A DNA stretch of 64,000 nucleotides, from the NCBI GenBank assembly GCA_026192395.1, contig WACF01000001.1, positions 1,263,637-1,327,636 of the forward strand, in the 5' to 3' direction. The translations under genes and the position numbers were made by a program. Every line of letters starts with the position of its first letter. The first letter of the stretch is position 1. Source of the DNA: Proteobacteria bacterium 005FR1 (GTDB lineage: Bacteria; Pseudomonadota; Gammaproteobacteria; Pseudomonadales; Cellvibrionaceae). The notes beneath the pieces are model-generated. The model was not told the origin of the DNA and made no database searches. It worked only from the letters and a program-made list of their open reading frames with translations. This document shows positions 36,398-46,064 of the stretch, piece by piece.

Positions 36398-36588
36398 CGG
36401 CTTTCTTCCAACATTCTTCGCAGGTATTCACCGAAGCCCGTTTTTGCGAGCGCTTCGGCCTGGATCGAAAGGGCTTCCGCCGTGATCCAGCCGGCGCGGT
36501 AGGCGATTTCTTCAAGACAGCCTGCTTTCAGACCTTGTCGATGCGCGATGGTCTGAACGATATCTTTCGCGACTGCGGGCCGCACCAT
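36394..36588 (-). pseudogene. rmlA: rmlA remnant (glucose-1-phosphate thymidylyltransferase, C-terminal end)
   Basis: Only about the last 55 residues remain: IVQTIAHRQGLKAG, CLEEIAYRAGWITAEAL and GFGEYLRRML match the C-terminus of RmlA. The nucleotidyltransferase core is absent. The fragment begins about 25 bases after the rmlB stop, so a deletion has joined the 3' end of rmlB to the 3' end of rmlA. The nominal ATG at its 5' end is not a native start. Confidence 0.88.
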
Positions 36589-36613
36589 TCTTCGACGCCA
36601 CTTCGGGAACCGG

Positions 36614-37633
36614 CTAGTGCTTGAATGGACAGCTGAATCTTCCTCTGTTCCTCACGTACCACTCGACAGTTTTTGCGAGCCCGGTAGCGAATGTCTCTTC
36701 CGGTACCCAGCTCAACTCCCTTCTAATCTTGCTCGCGTCAATAGCGTAGCGATAGTCATGGCCCGGGCGATCAGCGACGAAGGTAATCAGGTCCCGATAG
36801 CGCTTCACACCGCCTTGTTTCTCGGGGACCAGATCTTCAAGCAGCTGGCAAATGGTCTCGACCACCTCGATGTTTTTTTTCTCATTGTGCCCGCCGATGT
36901 TGTAGGTCTCCCCCACCTTGCCTTCGAGTAGCACCTTGCAGAGTGCGCGCGCATGGTCTTCCACGTAGAGCCAGTCGCGAATCTGCTCGCCCTTGCCGTA
37001 GACGGGCAGGGGTTTGCCCGCGATTGCATTCAAGATTATGAGCGGGATCAGCTTTTCCGGAAACTGCCAGGGGCCATAGTTGTTAGAGCAGTTGGTAACC
37101 AGAACCGGCAGGCCGTAGGTACGATGCCAGGCGCGCACCAGATGACCCGACGAGGCCTTCGAAGCGGAGTACGGGCTGCTGGGAGCGTAGGGCGTACTCT
37201 CGGTGAAGAGGTCGTCGGTGCCATGCAGGTCGCCGTACACCTCGTCGGTGCTGATATGATGGAAGCGGAATTGGTTGTGACCGAACTGCCAATATTGGCG
37301 AGCTGCCTCCAGCAGATTGTAAGTACCGATAATATTGGTCTGAATGAAGGCGGCGGGGCCGGTTATTGAGCGATCCACGTGGCTTTCCGCTGCCAGGTGC
37401 ATTACTGCGTCTGGCTGGTGTTGCTCGAAGAGGCGAATGAGTTCCGGTTGATCGCAGATATCGACTTTCTCGAACTGATAGCGGTCGCTGTCAGCTGCGC
37501 TTTCCAGCGCGCTCAGATTACTGGCGTAGCTGAGTTTGTCGACGTTAACGACGGAGTGCGCGGTGTTCGAGATGAGATGCCGGATGACGGCCGAGCCAAT
37601 GAATCCGGCTCCGCCCGTGACGAGTATATTCAT
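36614..37633 (-). CDS. rmlB: dTDP-glucose 4,6-dehydratase, C-terminus altered
   Basis: A 339-residue SDR enzyme that makes dTDP-4-keto-6-deoxyglucose. [15 protein letters not shown] at the start, [23 protein letters not shown] and [15 protein letters not shown] (Tyr-x3-Lys) are all intact. The last residues diverge after KTVEWYV and end in RFSCPFKH, where relatives continue about 15-20 residues. This coincides with the deletion that removed most of rmlA. The start at 37631-37633 is set by GAGGGGA upstream. Catalysis could survive, but the downstream rml enzymes are broken here. Confidence 0.85.
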   Translation of the reverse strand: MNILVTGGAGFIGSAVIRHLISNTAHSVVNVDKLSYASNLSALESAADSDRYQFEKVDICDQPELIRLFEQHQPDAVMHLAAESHVDRSITGPAAFIQTNIIGTYNLLEAARQYWQFGHNQFRFHHISTDEVYGDLHGTDDLFTESTPYAPSSPYSASKASSGHLVRAWHRTYGLPVLVTNCSNNYGPWQFPEKLIPLIILNAIAGKPLPVYGKGEQIRDWLYVEDHARALCKVLLEGKVGETYNIGGHNEKKNIEVVETICQLLEDLVPEKQGGVKRYRDLITFVADRPGHDYRYAIDASKIRRELSWVPEETFATGLAKTVEWYVRNRGRFSCPFKH

Positions 37634-37727
37634 GAAGAACAATCCCCTCGTCGCTAGTCTGGTGTGCCGATGTGAGCTGGACTTTTGCAGTCTGGAGCAA
37701 TTCGGCGAACAAGGCTTTGTTCACTGG

Positions 37728-37805
37728 ATTCCGGCCTACGCCGGAATGGCGATAGCAGGTGAATGGACCACCCACTGGCGACTGGAGACTGGCAACTAGC
37801 GACTG
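37728..37805. repeat. REP-like palindrome and short heptamer repeat between rmlB and lapB
   Basis: ATTCCGGCCTACGCCGGAAT at 37728-37747 is a solitary copy of the window's palindrome. At 37774-37805 about four and a half imperfect copies of the heptamer ACTGGCG follow, ending just before the lapB stop. Confidence 0.85.
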
Positions 37806-37809
37806 TTTG

Positions 37810-39009
37810 TTATTCCCCTTCCACCCCTCGTATCGCCTTCACCGTGCTCCAGGACTTACAGCTGGGACAAAGCCAGTGCAATTGGTTGCCGGTGAAGCCG
37901 CAGTGACCGCAGCGGTAGGTGGGTTTGGTGGCAATTATCTGGTCAATGAGTTCTTTGAGCAAGCGCAGGTTGTCCTGGGCTTTTTCCTTGCTGTAGCTCA
38001 GATAGAAATCCAGCAATCGGCTCACGCCTCGTACTGAGGGGTGCAGCTTCAGCTGATTGCCGATGTAGGCGGCTGCGGCGAGATCCCCCTGCTCCTGGCG
38101 AATGCGTTCGGTCAGCTCGAGGATAATGGAGCTGCTGGGGTATTCGTCCTGGAGTTGCTGGAGAAACCGCTGCAGACCCTGAAAATCCCCGAGCTGCTCA
38201 TGGCACTGGACGAAGAGCCGCAAGGCTTCGCCGACGTAGTCCGGATCCTGCTGGGGAATCTTTTTGAGGATCTTCAACGCTTCCCGGCTATTGCCCAACT
38301 GATGCTCCATTTGCCCCCAGAGCAGGCTGGCGCGCACCAGGGTTTTGTCGTAACCAAGGGCCGCCTTCAGATAGCGACGGGCAGTGAGATAGTCGTTTTG
38401 GGCCAGGGCCTGCTCGGCCAGTTCGCAGCTGAAGTGCGCCTGAGCGCAGCGCCATTTGGAGGGCACCTTCCCCAGGCCGGGCCCGAAACGGCGGCCCACT
38501 AGCTGGTCCACCGCGGCGATGGCTTTTTCCCATTCCTTTTCGTCACGGTAAATTTCCACCAGACCTTCCAGGCAGGTGTCGCGCAGTTCGGGGGATTGCT
38601 CCACCAATTCCTGAAACAGCCGTTCAGCGCGATCCAGCAAGCCGGCCTTCACGTAGTCCCGGGCCAGTTCCAGTTGAGCGTGGTGTTGCTGGAAGGACGG
38701 CAGACCGGGGCGGGCGAGCAGGTTCTGGTGAATACGAATGGCCCGGTCCACTTCGCCCTGGCGCCGCAGCAGGTTGCCGAGCGCCAGGTGAGTTTCCAGG
38801 GTTTCGCTATTGACCTCGAGGGCACCGATAAAGGTGTCGATGGCCGCGTCCGGCTGCTCGTTAAGCAGCTGGTTCAGGCCCTTGAAGTAGCTCTTGTCGA
38901 AAGCGCGGGCGATATAATCTTCGCCCTTTTTGCGGGTGTTGAACCGCCCGAGGAAGTAGCCGATGGCGATGGCGACCAGCAGCAGGAGGAGCAACAAAAT
39001 GTCAGACAT
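37810..39009 (-). CDS. lapB: Lipopolysaccharide assembly protein B (YciM)
   Basis: A 399-residue inner-membrane-anchored TPR protein that adjusts LpxC proteolysis by FtsH and so lipopolysaccharide supply. N-terminal membrane segment at about 2-19, then some nine TPR-like helices, and a C-terminal rubredoxin-type metal site, CGHCGF...CPSCKSW, near 375-392. Length and metal site match LapB. It follows lapA with a 49-base gap, and both lie downstream of ihfB. Its presence next to O-antigen genes is conserved in Pseudomonas-like genomes. Confidence 0.95.
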   Translation of the reverse strand: MSDILLLLLLLVAIAIGYFLGRFNTRKKGEDYIARAFDKSYFKGLNQLLNEQPDAAIDTFIGALEVNSETLETHLALGNLLRRQGEVDRAIRIHQNLLARPGLPSFQQHHAQLELARDYVKAGLLDRAERLFQELVEQSPELRDTCLEGLVEIYRDEKEWEKAIAAVDQLVGRRFGPGLGKVPSKWRCAQAHFSCELAEQALAQNDYLTARRYLKAALGYDKTLVRASLLWGQMEHQLGNSREALKILKKIPQQDPDYVGEALRLFVQCHEQLGDFQGLQRFLQQLQDEYPSSSIILELTERIRQEQGDLAAAAYIGNQLKLHPSVRGVSRLLDFYLSYSKEKAQDNLRLLKELIDQIIATKPTYRCGHCGFTGNQLHWLCPSCKSWSTVKAIRGVEGE

Positions 39010-39058
39010 ATCTCACTCACAGGGGCCACAGGCATCCTGCATGTTGTTCAAAGAACTT

Positions 39059-39358
39059 TTAATCCCGCAGAGCCGCGGTACGCAGCTTCGAAACTTCCTG
39101 TTCGCAACGACTCAATTTTCGCTGCGCTGAGGCCGATTGACTCCGCAGCTTCCAATAGCTGAACAGACTGAAAAGGTAACCCAGTAGCCCGCCGACCAGT
39201 AGCATGATAAAGAGCCAAACACCGAGATTCAGATTCGGCAGATGAATCCCCATCAGGATAGGGCTAACCAACTGGTTGTTTTCGGAGCTGATCCACCAGC
39301 CGAGCCCCATTACCAGAATAGCAACGATAGCAGCCAGCAGGACTTTGATTTTCCACAT
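39059..39358 (-). CDS. lapA: Lipopolysaccharide assembly protein A (LapA, DUF1049)
   Basis: A 99-residue protein with two membrane segments (about 5-25 and 45-68) and a charged coiled-coil C-terminus (LSRCEQEVSKLRTA). This is the LapA/DUF1049 pattern, and the partner gene lapB is immediately downstream. It works with LapB in lipopolysaccharide assembly at the inner membrane. Confidence 0.9.
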   Translation of the reverse strand: MWKIKVLLAAIVAILVMGLGWWISSENNQLVSPILMGIHLPNLNLGVWLFIMLLVGGLLGYLFSLFSYWKLRSQSASAQRKLSRCEQEVSKLRTAALRD

Positions 39359-39520
39359 CTGATTAACTCTCTCGAGCGGGAAGCTGAGGGATTATGGTCG
39401 TTTTGATCGGGGTGTTAGCTTGGCGTCCGCGAGGCCGTTACTCTACCACAACGGCAGCGGGGTCGCGCGGATTCGTCGGCTTTCGGGCTGCTTTGAAACC
39501 GACCTGGACAGGGACTCTGG

Positions 39521-39847
<327 letters not shown>

Positions 39848-39950
39848 GGCGTTTTCCCGCAGAATTTTTGCTCAACCCCGCATTTCGGCTAAGACTACTG
39901 GATTTTGGGAGGGATGCCAAGTGGTTGATTTTAAAAGGAAGTCGGAGGGA

Positions 39951-40660
39951 GATGGGCGCTCACAGAATAGGTGCAATCGGGAAGCGCCCGAGGGCGATCG
40001 GGGATGGATTCCGGCCTTCGCCGGAATGACGAGGTGGAGGCGGAGACGATGACAACGATCAGGGAGATGGGCGCTGACAGAATAGGTGCAACCGGGAAGC
40101 GCCCGAGGGTGATCGGGGATGGATTCCGGCCTTCGCCGGAATGACGAGGTGGAGGCGGAGACGATGACAACGATCAGGGAGATGGGCGCTGACAGAATAG
40201 GCGCAGCCGGGAAGCGCCCGAGGGTGATCGGGCGAGGGCTCCGGGCTTCGGCGGAATGACGAGGTGGAGTCGGAAACGATGGCAACGATCAGGGCGATGG
40301 GCGCTGACAGAATAGGCGCAGCCGGGAAGCGCCCGAGGGTGATCGGGAGAGGACTCCGGGCTTCGCCGGAATGACGAGGTGGAGTCGGAAACGATGGCAA
40401 CGATCAGGGCGATGGGCGCTGACAGAATAGGTGCAACCGGGAAGCACCCATGTGCCCGGTTTGACCTGTTACCCATGTGCCCGGTCAGTACCGATCGGGA
40501 GTGGATTCCGGCCTTCGCCGAATGACGAAGTGGAGGCGGAGATGATGGCAACGATCAGGGAGATGGGCGCTGTCAGAATAGGTGCAACCGGGAAGCGCCC
40601 GAGGGCGGATCGGCAATGGATTGCGGCCTTCGCCGGGATCCACCGAGACGGATAACGGGA
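39951..40660. repeat. Tandem 115-bp repeat array carrying REP-like palindromes
   Basis: The marker GATGGGCGCT recurs at 39951, 40066, 40181, 40296 and 40411, exactly 115 bases apart, and again at 40562 after an insertion. Each unit holds one copy, sometimes mutated, of ATTCCGGCCTTCGCCGGAAT plus AGAATAGGTGCAACCGGGAAG. The last unit is interrupted at about 40446-40490 by two copies of ACCCATGTGCCCGGT. No gene: the open frames across it are products of the repeat. Lies between ihfB and the rpsA terminator. Confidence 0.93.
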
Positions 40661-40702
40661 TGGTGTCGAGACTAGCGAGCAGCGAGCGACTTTTTCCGAT
40701 CC

Positions 40703-40734
40703 AAAAAAAAGCAGCTCCCGGGGGAGCTGCTTTT
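40703..40734 (-). terminator. Rho-independent terminator of rpsA
   Basis: The minus strand reads GCAGCTCCC-CCGG-GAGCTGC-type hairpin (40711-40730) followed by eight T residues. Located 24 bases after the rpsA stop. Confidence 0.9.
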
Positions 40735-40757
40735 CGATCGTGCTATGACGGAGCGCC

Positions 40758-42437
40758 TTACTTCTGGCTTTCCATCTGCGCCTTGATCAGGTCGCCGATC
40801 GTGGTCGGAGAAGATTGCTCTTCTTCGCGAGCTGCGTGGTCTTTCACCGCATCCTTCTCGTCCTGGTAGTCCTTTGCCTTGATGGACAGGATGATTGCGC
40901 GATTCTTGCGATCCACGCTGGTGATTTTCGCTTCCACTTCGTCGCCGACGCTCAGGGCGTTACGGGCATCTTCGACGCGGTCACGGCTGATTTCAGACGC
41001 TTTCAGGGTACCTTCCACGTCCTCGGCCAGCGTGATGGTGGCGCCTTTGGCGTCAACTTCCTTCACAGTACCGGTAACGATGGTGCCGCGATCGTTCTGA
41101 GCCACGTAGTCGGAGAAGGGATCTTCTTCCAGCTGCTTGATGCCCAGAGAGATGCGCTCGCGCTCGGGGTCGATAGCCAGGATGACGGTTTCGAGTTCGT
41201 CGCCCTTCTTGTACTTGCGTACTGCTTCTTCACCCGCTTCGTTCCAGGAGATGTCGGACAGGTGCACCAGACCGTCGATGCCGCCTTCCAGGCCAATGAA
41301 GATACCGAAGTCGGTGATCGACTTGATCTTGCCGCTGATCTTCGCGCCCTTGGCGTACTGACGCCCAAACGCATCCCAGGGGTTTTCCTGGCACTGCTTG
41401 ATACCCAGAGAGATACGACGACGTTCTTCGTCGATGTCCAGAACCATCACTTCCACTTCGTCGCCCACGTTCACAACCTTGGACGGGTGGATGTTCTTGT
41501 TGGTCCAATCCATTTCGGAGACGTGAACCAGACCTTCCACACCCTCTTCCAGCTCGGCGAAGCAGCCGTAATCAGTGAGGTTAGTGACGCGTGCATTGAC
41601 GCGAGTGCCTTCCGGGTAACGGTCGGTGATTTTCACCCACGGATCTTCGCCCAGCTGCTTCAGGCCGAGGGATACGCGGTTGCGCTCACGGTCGAACTTC
41701 AGCACTTTTACGTCGATCTCATCGCCGACGTTGACGATTTCGCTCGGATGCTTGATGCGCTTCCAGGCCATGTCGGTAATGTGCAGCAGGCCGTCAACAC
41801 CACCCAGATCCACGAACGCGCCGTAATCGGTGAGGTTCTTGACAATACCCTTGATGACCTGGCCTTCCTGCAGGTTGGCGAGCAGCTCTTCACGCTCTTC
41901 AGCGTTCGCGTGCTCAAGCACAGCGCGGCGAGATACGACCACGTTGTTGCGCTTCTGGTCGAGCTTGATCACTTTGAAGTCCAGCTCTTTGCCTTCCAGG
42001 TGCGCGGTTTCGCGAACCGGACGGATGTCTACCAGTGAGCCGGGCAGGAACGCGCGAATGCCAGCGACGTCAACGGTGAAGCCGCCTTTGACCTTGCCAT
42101 TGATAACGCCTTTAACGACTTCGTCGGCCTTGTTGGCTGCTTCCAGCACTTTCCAGGCTTCGGCGCGCTTGGCTTTTTCACGAGACAGGCGGGTCGCACC
42201 AAAGCCGTCTTCCACGGCTTCCAGGGCAACTTGTACTTCGTCGCCTACCTGGAGGTCCAGCTTGCCTTCTGCGTTATAAAACTGTTGGGCGGGGATGACG
42301 CCTTCGGACTTGAGGCCAGCGTGTACGGTGACCCAGTCGCGGTCGATGTCCAGAACAACACCAGTCACGATGGAACCGGGCTGCATCTCGACGGTTTTCA
42401 AACTTTCTTCAAAGAGATCTGCGAAATTCTCGCTCAT
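40758..42437 (-). CDS. rpsA: 30S ribosomal protein S1
   Basis: A 559-residue protein with six S1/OB repeats; each shows a G.V.....G.FV.L..G..GL.H.S pattern (for example [20 protein letters not shown] and [20 protein letters not shown]). It binds mRNA and docks it to the 30S subunit. The start [12 protein letters not shown] at 42435-42437 matches other S1 proteins; an open frame continues 37 codons upstream but is not conserved sequence. It follows cmk, the usual gammaproteobacterial order. Confidence 0.98.
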   Translation of the reverse strand: MSENFADLFEESLKTVEMQPGSIVTGVVLDIDRDWVTVHAGLKSEGVIPAQQFYNAEGKLDLQVGDEVQVALEAVEDGFGATRLSREKAKRAEAWKVLEAANKADEVVKGVINGKVKGGFTVDVAGIRAFLPGSLVDIRPVRETAHLEGKELDFKVIKLDQKRNNVVVSRRAVLEHANAEEREELLANLQEGQVIKGIVKNLTDYGAFVDLGGVDGLLHITDMAWKRIKHPSEIVNVGDEIDVKVLKFDRERNRVSLGLKQLGEDPWVKITDRYPEGTRVNARVTNLTDYGCFAELEEGVEGLVHVSEMDWTNKNIHPSKVVNVGDEVEVMVLDIDEERRRISLGIKQCQENPWDAFGRQYAKGAKISGKIKSITDFGIFIGLEGGIDGLVHLSDISWNEAGEEAVRKYKKGDELETVILAIDPERERISLGIKQLEEDPFSDYVAQNDRGTIVTGTVKEVDAKGATITLAEDVEGTLKASEISRDRVEDARNALSVGDEVEAKITSVDRKNRAIILSIKAKDYQDEKDAVKDHAAREEEQSSPTTIGDLIKAQMESQK

Positions 42438-42666
42438 GTAATTACCTATCATTGCATTCAGCACAGGACCACTTTTGCCGCGGACTTCTCTTGAAAGAGT
42501 GCCATCGCCAACAAAGTCGAACTGCTCTACCGTACAGCCAGATTGCACGGGCCGGTTGGAATTACCCGAAAGCCGGCGAACTCTGGCGCACCGGCCGGCG
42601 GGGACCTACTATTCAGTGAAGTCATTCTCAGGAGCCGCATTCGGATTCGAATACGGGTGGATCTGT

Positions 42667-43374
42667 TTAACCCGCGGGGGTAATCCCCTTTTGGGCGGCA
42701 TAATCCAGAACCCGATCAAGCACTTCGACAATGGATAGCGTCGTACTATCCAAGATCAGGGCATCATCGGCGGGTTTGAGGGGTGACACAGCACGCTGGC
42801 TATCACGCTCGTCGCGCGCCTGGATGTCCGTCAGCAGGGCGCGCAGGCTAACAGATTCCCCCTTTTCCATCAACTGCTTATAGCGCCGTTGCGCCCTTTC
42901 TTCGGCACTGGCTGTGAGGAAGATCTTGACACTGGCGTCGGGGAAAACAGTGGTGCCCATGTCGCGGCCATCGGCGACCAATCCCGGCCCCTGCTGAAAA
43001 CTTTTTTGCAGATTCAGAAGTGCCGCCCGAACCTTCGGATGAGCTGCGACTTTGGATGAGCCGAGGCTCATCTCTTCTTTGCGAATCGCATCGGTAGCGT
43101 CGTCGCCATCGAGAAGAATTACGGTTTTCTCGCCGCCCGTTTCGAACTGCACCTGGAGCTCTTCCGCAATCTTCGCGACCGCGTCTTCGTCAGCCCAGTC
43201 AGTGTTGCGCTTTCGGGCCGCCAGTGCGGTCAGCCGGTAAAGTGCGCCGCTATCGAGGAAGTTGAACTTCAGCTTCTGCGCAACGAGCTGGGAAATGGTG
43301 CCCTTGCCGGAGCCGCTGGGGCCATCGATGGTGATTACCGGGGCTGTTTTGTCGGGCTGGCGTAGTGCTGTCAT
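42667..43374 (-). CDS. cmk: Cytidylate kinase
   Basis: A 235-residue NMP kinase that phosphorylates CMP and dCMP. P-loop ITIDGPSGSGKGT near 15-27, the GRDMGTTVFPDA motif in the middle and RDERDSQRAVSPLKPADDA near 190-208 are diagnostic. It is upstream of rpsA by 229 bases and downstream of pyrF by 32 bases; all three are on the minus strand and may be co-transcribed. Confidence 0.96.
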   Translation of the reverse strand: MTALRQPDKTAPVITIDGPSGSGKGTISQLVAQKLKFNFLDSGALYRLTALAARKRNTDWADEDAVAKIAEELQVQFETGGEKTVILLDGDDATDAIRKEEMSLGSSKVAAHPKVRAALLNLQKSFQQGPGLVADGRDMGTTVFPDASVKIFLTASAEERAQRRYKQLMEKGESVSLRALLTDIQARDERDSQRAVSPLKPADDALILDSTTLSIVEVLDRVLDYAAQKGITPAG

Positions 43375-43406
43375 CGTTGTGTTGTCGTCGTGGGTAAATG
43401 GCCAAG

Positions 43407-44108
43407 TCAGGCGTTTGCTTGCAGTGAAGCGAGAATGTCCTCGCAGGCTCGGGCGGGCTCCGCCGCAGCGGTGATCGGCCGACCAATGACCAGGTAATCG
43501 CTGCCCGCCGCCAAGGCTTCTGCCGGTGTGAGCGTGCGCCGCTGGTCATCAGCCGCAGCGCCCGCCGGACGGATGCCCGGGGTGATCAGTGCGAAATCCT
43601 TGCCGAACTGGCGCTTCAACTCAGGTGTTTCCCTTGCCGAACAGACGACCCCATCCAGCCCGCTCTGCTGAGCCAATCCAGCCAGGTGCATCACCTGCTC
43701 TTCCGGCGAGCGGGAGACACCCACCTGGTGGAGATCTTCCGCGGTCATGCTGGTGAGCACGGTGACGCCGATAAGCAATGGCTGGTGGGATGCCTTGTCG
43801 ATTGCTTCGCGCGCCGCCGTCATCATCCGTTCGCCGCCGCTGGCGTGGATGTTGACCATCCACACGCCAAGTCGAGCCGCCGCGCTGACGGCTTTGGCGA
43901 CTGTGTTGGGGATGTCATGGAATTTGAGGTCCAGGAAGACTTCGAAATCGCGGCTGTGGAGCTGCTCCAGGATAGCTGGTCCGGCTGTGGTAAAGAGCTC
44001 TTTTCCGACCTTCAGGCGCACCTGTTTGGGGTCGAGTCGCTCGACCAGCTCAATGCACTGAGACGGGTCTTCGTAATCCAGGGCGACGATCAGAGGAGAT
44101 TGAGGCAT
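43407..44108 (-). CDS. pyrF: Orotidine 5'-phosphate decarboxylase
   Basis: A 233-residue enzyme of the final UMP step. [13 protein letters not shown] at the N-terminus, the catalytic [11 protein letters not shown] at about 60-70 (Lys62 region) and the phosphate-binding [10 protein letters not shown] and YLVIGRPIT segments are present. It lies just downstream of the large repeat array in the transcription direction, so the array separates it from the GIY-YIG gene. Confidence 0.96.
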   Translation of the reverse strand: MPQSPLIVALDYEDPSQCIELVERLDPKQVRLKVGKELFTTAGPAILEQLHSRDFEVFLDLKFHDIPNTVAKAVSAAARLGVWMVNIHASGGERMMTAAREAIDKASHQPLLIGVTVLTSMTAEDLHQVGVSRSPEEQVMHLAGLAQQSGLDGVVCSARETPELKRQFGKDFALITPGIRPAGAAADDQRRTLTPAEALAAGSDYLVIGRPITAAAEPARACEDILASLQANA

Positions 44109-44171
44109 TGGCTTCCGGGCTGGGATATGGATTCGGGGGCGTATTGTAGAGGGGTGAGTGCTGGGTTGCTA

Positions 44172-45712
44172 GCCGGTGGATTCCGGCCTTCGCCGGAATG
44201 ACGAAGGTGGTGGCGGGCAGTTCGGGGAGACATGCCGATCGAGCGATCTGTTGTACGTCACTCCGGAACATCCAATCACCACCACGTCATCCCGGCGCAG
44301 GCCGGGATCCACTCGATCCACGTGCGGAGTTCATGGATTCCGGCCTTCGCCGGAATGACGAAGGTGGTGGCGGGCATTTCGGGGAGACATGCCGATCGAG
44401 CGATCTGTTGGACGTTACTCCAGAACATCCAATCACCACCACGTCATCCCGGCGCAGGCCGGGATCCACTCGACCACGTGCGGAATTCATGGATTCCGCC
44501 CTTCGCCGGAATGGCGAAGGTGGTGGCGGGCAGTCGGGGAGACATGCCGATCGAGCGATCTGTTGTACGTCGCTCCGGAACGTCCAATCACCACCACGTC
44601 ATCCCGGCGTAGGCCGGGATCCATAGCGATCACCTGCGGAATTCATGGATTCCGGCCTTCGCCGGAATGGCGAAGGTGGTGGCGGGCAGTCGGGGAGACA
44701 TGCCGATCGAGCGATCTGTTGTACGTCGCTCCGGAACGTCCAATCACTACCGCGTCATCCCGGAGCAGGCCGGGATCCACTCGACCGCGTGCGGAATTCA
44801 TGGATTCCGGCCTTCGCCGGAATGACGAAGGTGGTGGCGGGCAGTTCGGCAGACATACCCATAGACGAGAATCGAACGTCACTACGGAACGTCCAATTAC
44901 TACCGCGTCATCCCGGCGCAGGCCGGGATCCACTTGACCACGTGCGGAATTCATGGATTCCGGCCTTCGCCGGAATGACGAAGGTGGTGGCGGGCAGCTC
45001 GGGGAGACATGCCGATCGAGCGATCTGTTGTACGTCACTCTGGAACGTCCAATCACGACCGCGTCATCCCGGCGTAGGCCGGGACCCATATCGAGCACGT
45101 GCGGAATTCATGGATTCCGGCCTTCGCCGGAATGACGAAGGTGGTGGCGGGCAGTCGGGGAGACATGCCGATCGAGCGATCTGTTGTACGTCGCTCCGGA
45201 ACGTCCAATCACTACCGCGTCATCCCGGCGCAGGCCGGGATCCACTCGACCGCGTGCGGAATTCATGGATTCCGGCCTTCGCCGGAATGACGAAGGTGGT
45301 GGCGGGCAGTCGGGGAGACATGCCGATCGAGCGATCTGTTGTACGTCACTCTGGAACGTCCAATCACGACCGCGTCATCCCGGCGTAGGCCGGGACCCAT
45401 ATCGAGCACGTGCGGAATTCATGGATTCCGGCCTTCGCCGGAATGACGAAGGTGGTGGCGGGCAGTTCGGCAGAAATACCCATAGACGAGAATCGAACGT
45501 CACTACGGAACGTCCAATTACTACCGCGTCATCCCGGCGTAGGCCGGGACCCATATCGAGCACGTGCGGAATTCATAGATTCCGGCCTTCGCCGGAATGA
45601 CGAAGGTGGTGGCGGGCAGTTCGGCAGATATACCCATAGACGATAATCGAACGTCACTACGGAACGTCCAATTACTACCGCGTCATCCCGGCGCAGGCCG
45701 GGATCCATCGGT
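44172..45712. repeat. Tandem ~155-bp repeat array with two opposed palindromes per unit, ten units
   Basis: The palindrome ATTCCGGCCTTCGCCGGAAT (once or twice mutated) begins near 44178, 44336, 44492, 44648, 44803, 44956, 45113, 45268, 45424 and 45578, a spacing of 153-158 bases. Each unit also holds a second palindrome of the form ATCCCGGCGCAGGCCGGGAT in the opposite orientation. Linkers contain GACATGCCGATCGAGCGATC or a variant with CATAGACGAGAATCGAACG. No credible gene lies inside; frames through it simply repeat. It ends two bases before the GIY-YIG gene stop. Confidence 0.95.
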
Positions 45713-45713
45713 T

Positions 45714-46004
45714 TCAGATGATAGTGGACCAGAGGTCACTCCAGTCGGGGTTCATGCTCTCGATTAGTCTTATTTTCCACGCTCTTTTCCAGCTCTTCAG
45801 CTGCTTTTCCCGGCTGATGGCCTGGACCATATCCTCATGGAATTCGTAGTAGACCAGGCGAGTCACGCCATAGCGACAAGTAAAACCCTCAGTTAGCCCC
45901 TCCCGATGCAGCCATACTCGCCTGCTGAGATTGCTGGTCACGCCCACATAGATCGTCCCCTTCCGTTGACTCGCCAGCAGGTAAACAGCGGGTTGCTTCG
46001 CCAT
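45714..46004 (-). CDS. GIY-YIG family nuclease (URI domain, small stand-alone type)
   Basis: A 96-residue protein consisting only of the URI/GIY-YIG fold: AVYLLASQRKGTIYVGVTSNLSRRVWLHR-type N-terminus (VYLL and YVG stand for GIY and YIG; Arg in the SRR segment), and a YYEFHEDMVQAISREKQLK helix with the metal-binding Glu. ATG at 46002-46004 is preferred. Stand-alone members are common in bacteria and their role is unsettled. The 3' end abuts the repeat array, which ends two bases beyond the stop codon. Confidence 0.88.
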   Translation of the reverse strand: MAKQPAVYLLASQRKGTIYVGVTSNLSRRVWLHREGLTEGFTCRYGVTRLVYYEFHEDMVQAISREKQLKSWKRAWKIRLIESMNPDWSDLWSTII

Positions 46005-46022
46005 CTTTGATCTCCAACGCAA

Positions 46023-46045
46023 GAAGCCCGGCCAGGCCGGGCTTC
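46023..46045 (-). terminator. Hairpin after the ComEA-like gene, possible terminator
   Basis: GAAGCCCGGCC-A-GGCCGGGCTTC is a perfect 11-base stem 19 bases beyond the ComEA-like stop. The T-tract on the minus strand is weak (TTGCGTT), so function as a terminator is only likely. Confidence 0.6.
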
Positions 46046-46064
46046 CGGATCAGTGATGCGGGGA

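Noticed and set aside
39872..40551. Overlapping frames of 80-140 codons in the 115-bp array
   Set aside because: Periodic peptides produced by a tandem repeat; no domain and no ribosome binding site.
40815..42038. A 407-codon open frame antisense to rpsA
   Set aside because: A shadow of the strongly biased rpsA codon usage; rpsA is unmistakable on the other strand.
44198..45646. Many open frames of 60-250 codons across the array on both strands
   Set aside because: They merely translate the repeat (recurring FRRRPES, SWIPAFAGM and GRHADRAICC blocks), have no proper starts and overlap one another on both strands.
44172..45712. Possible CRISPR array
   Set aside because: Units are adjacent copies of about 155 bases with internal palindromes. 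There are no short direct repeats separated by unique spacers of constant length, and no cas genes nearby.
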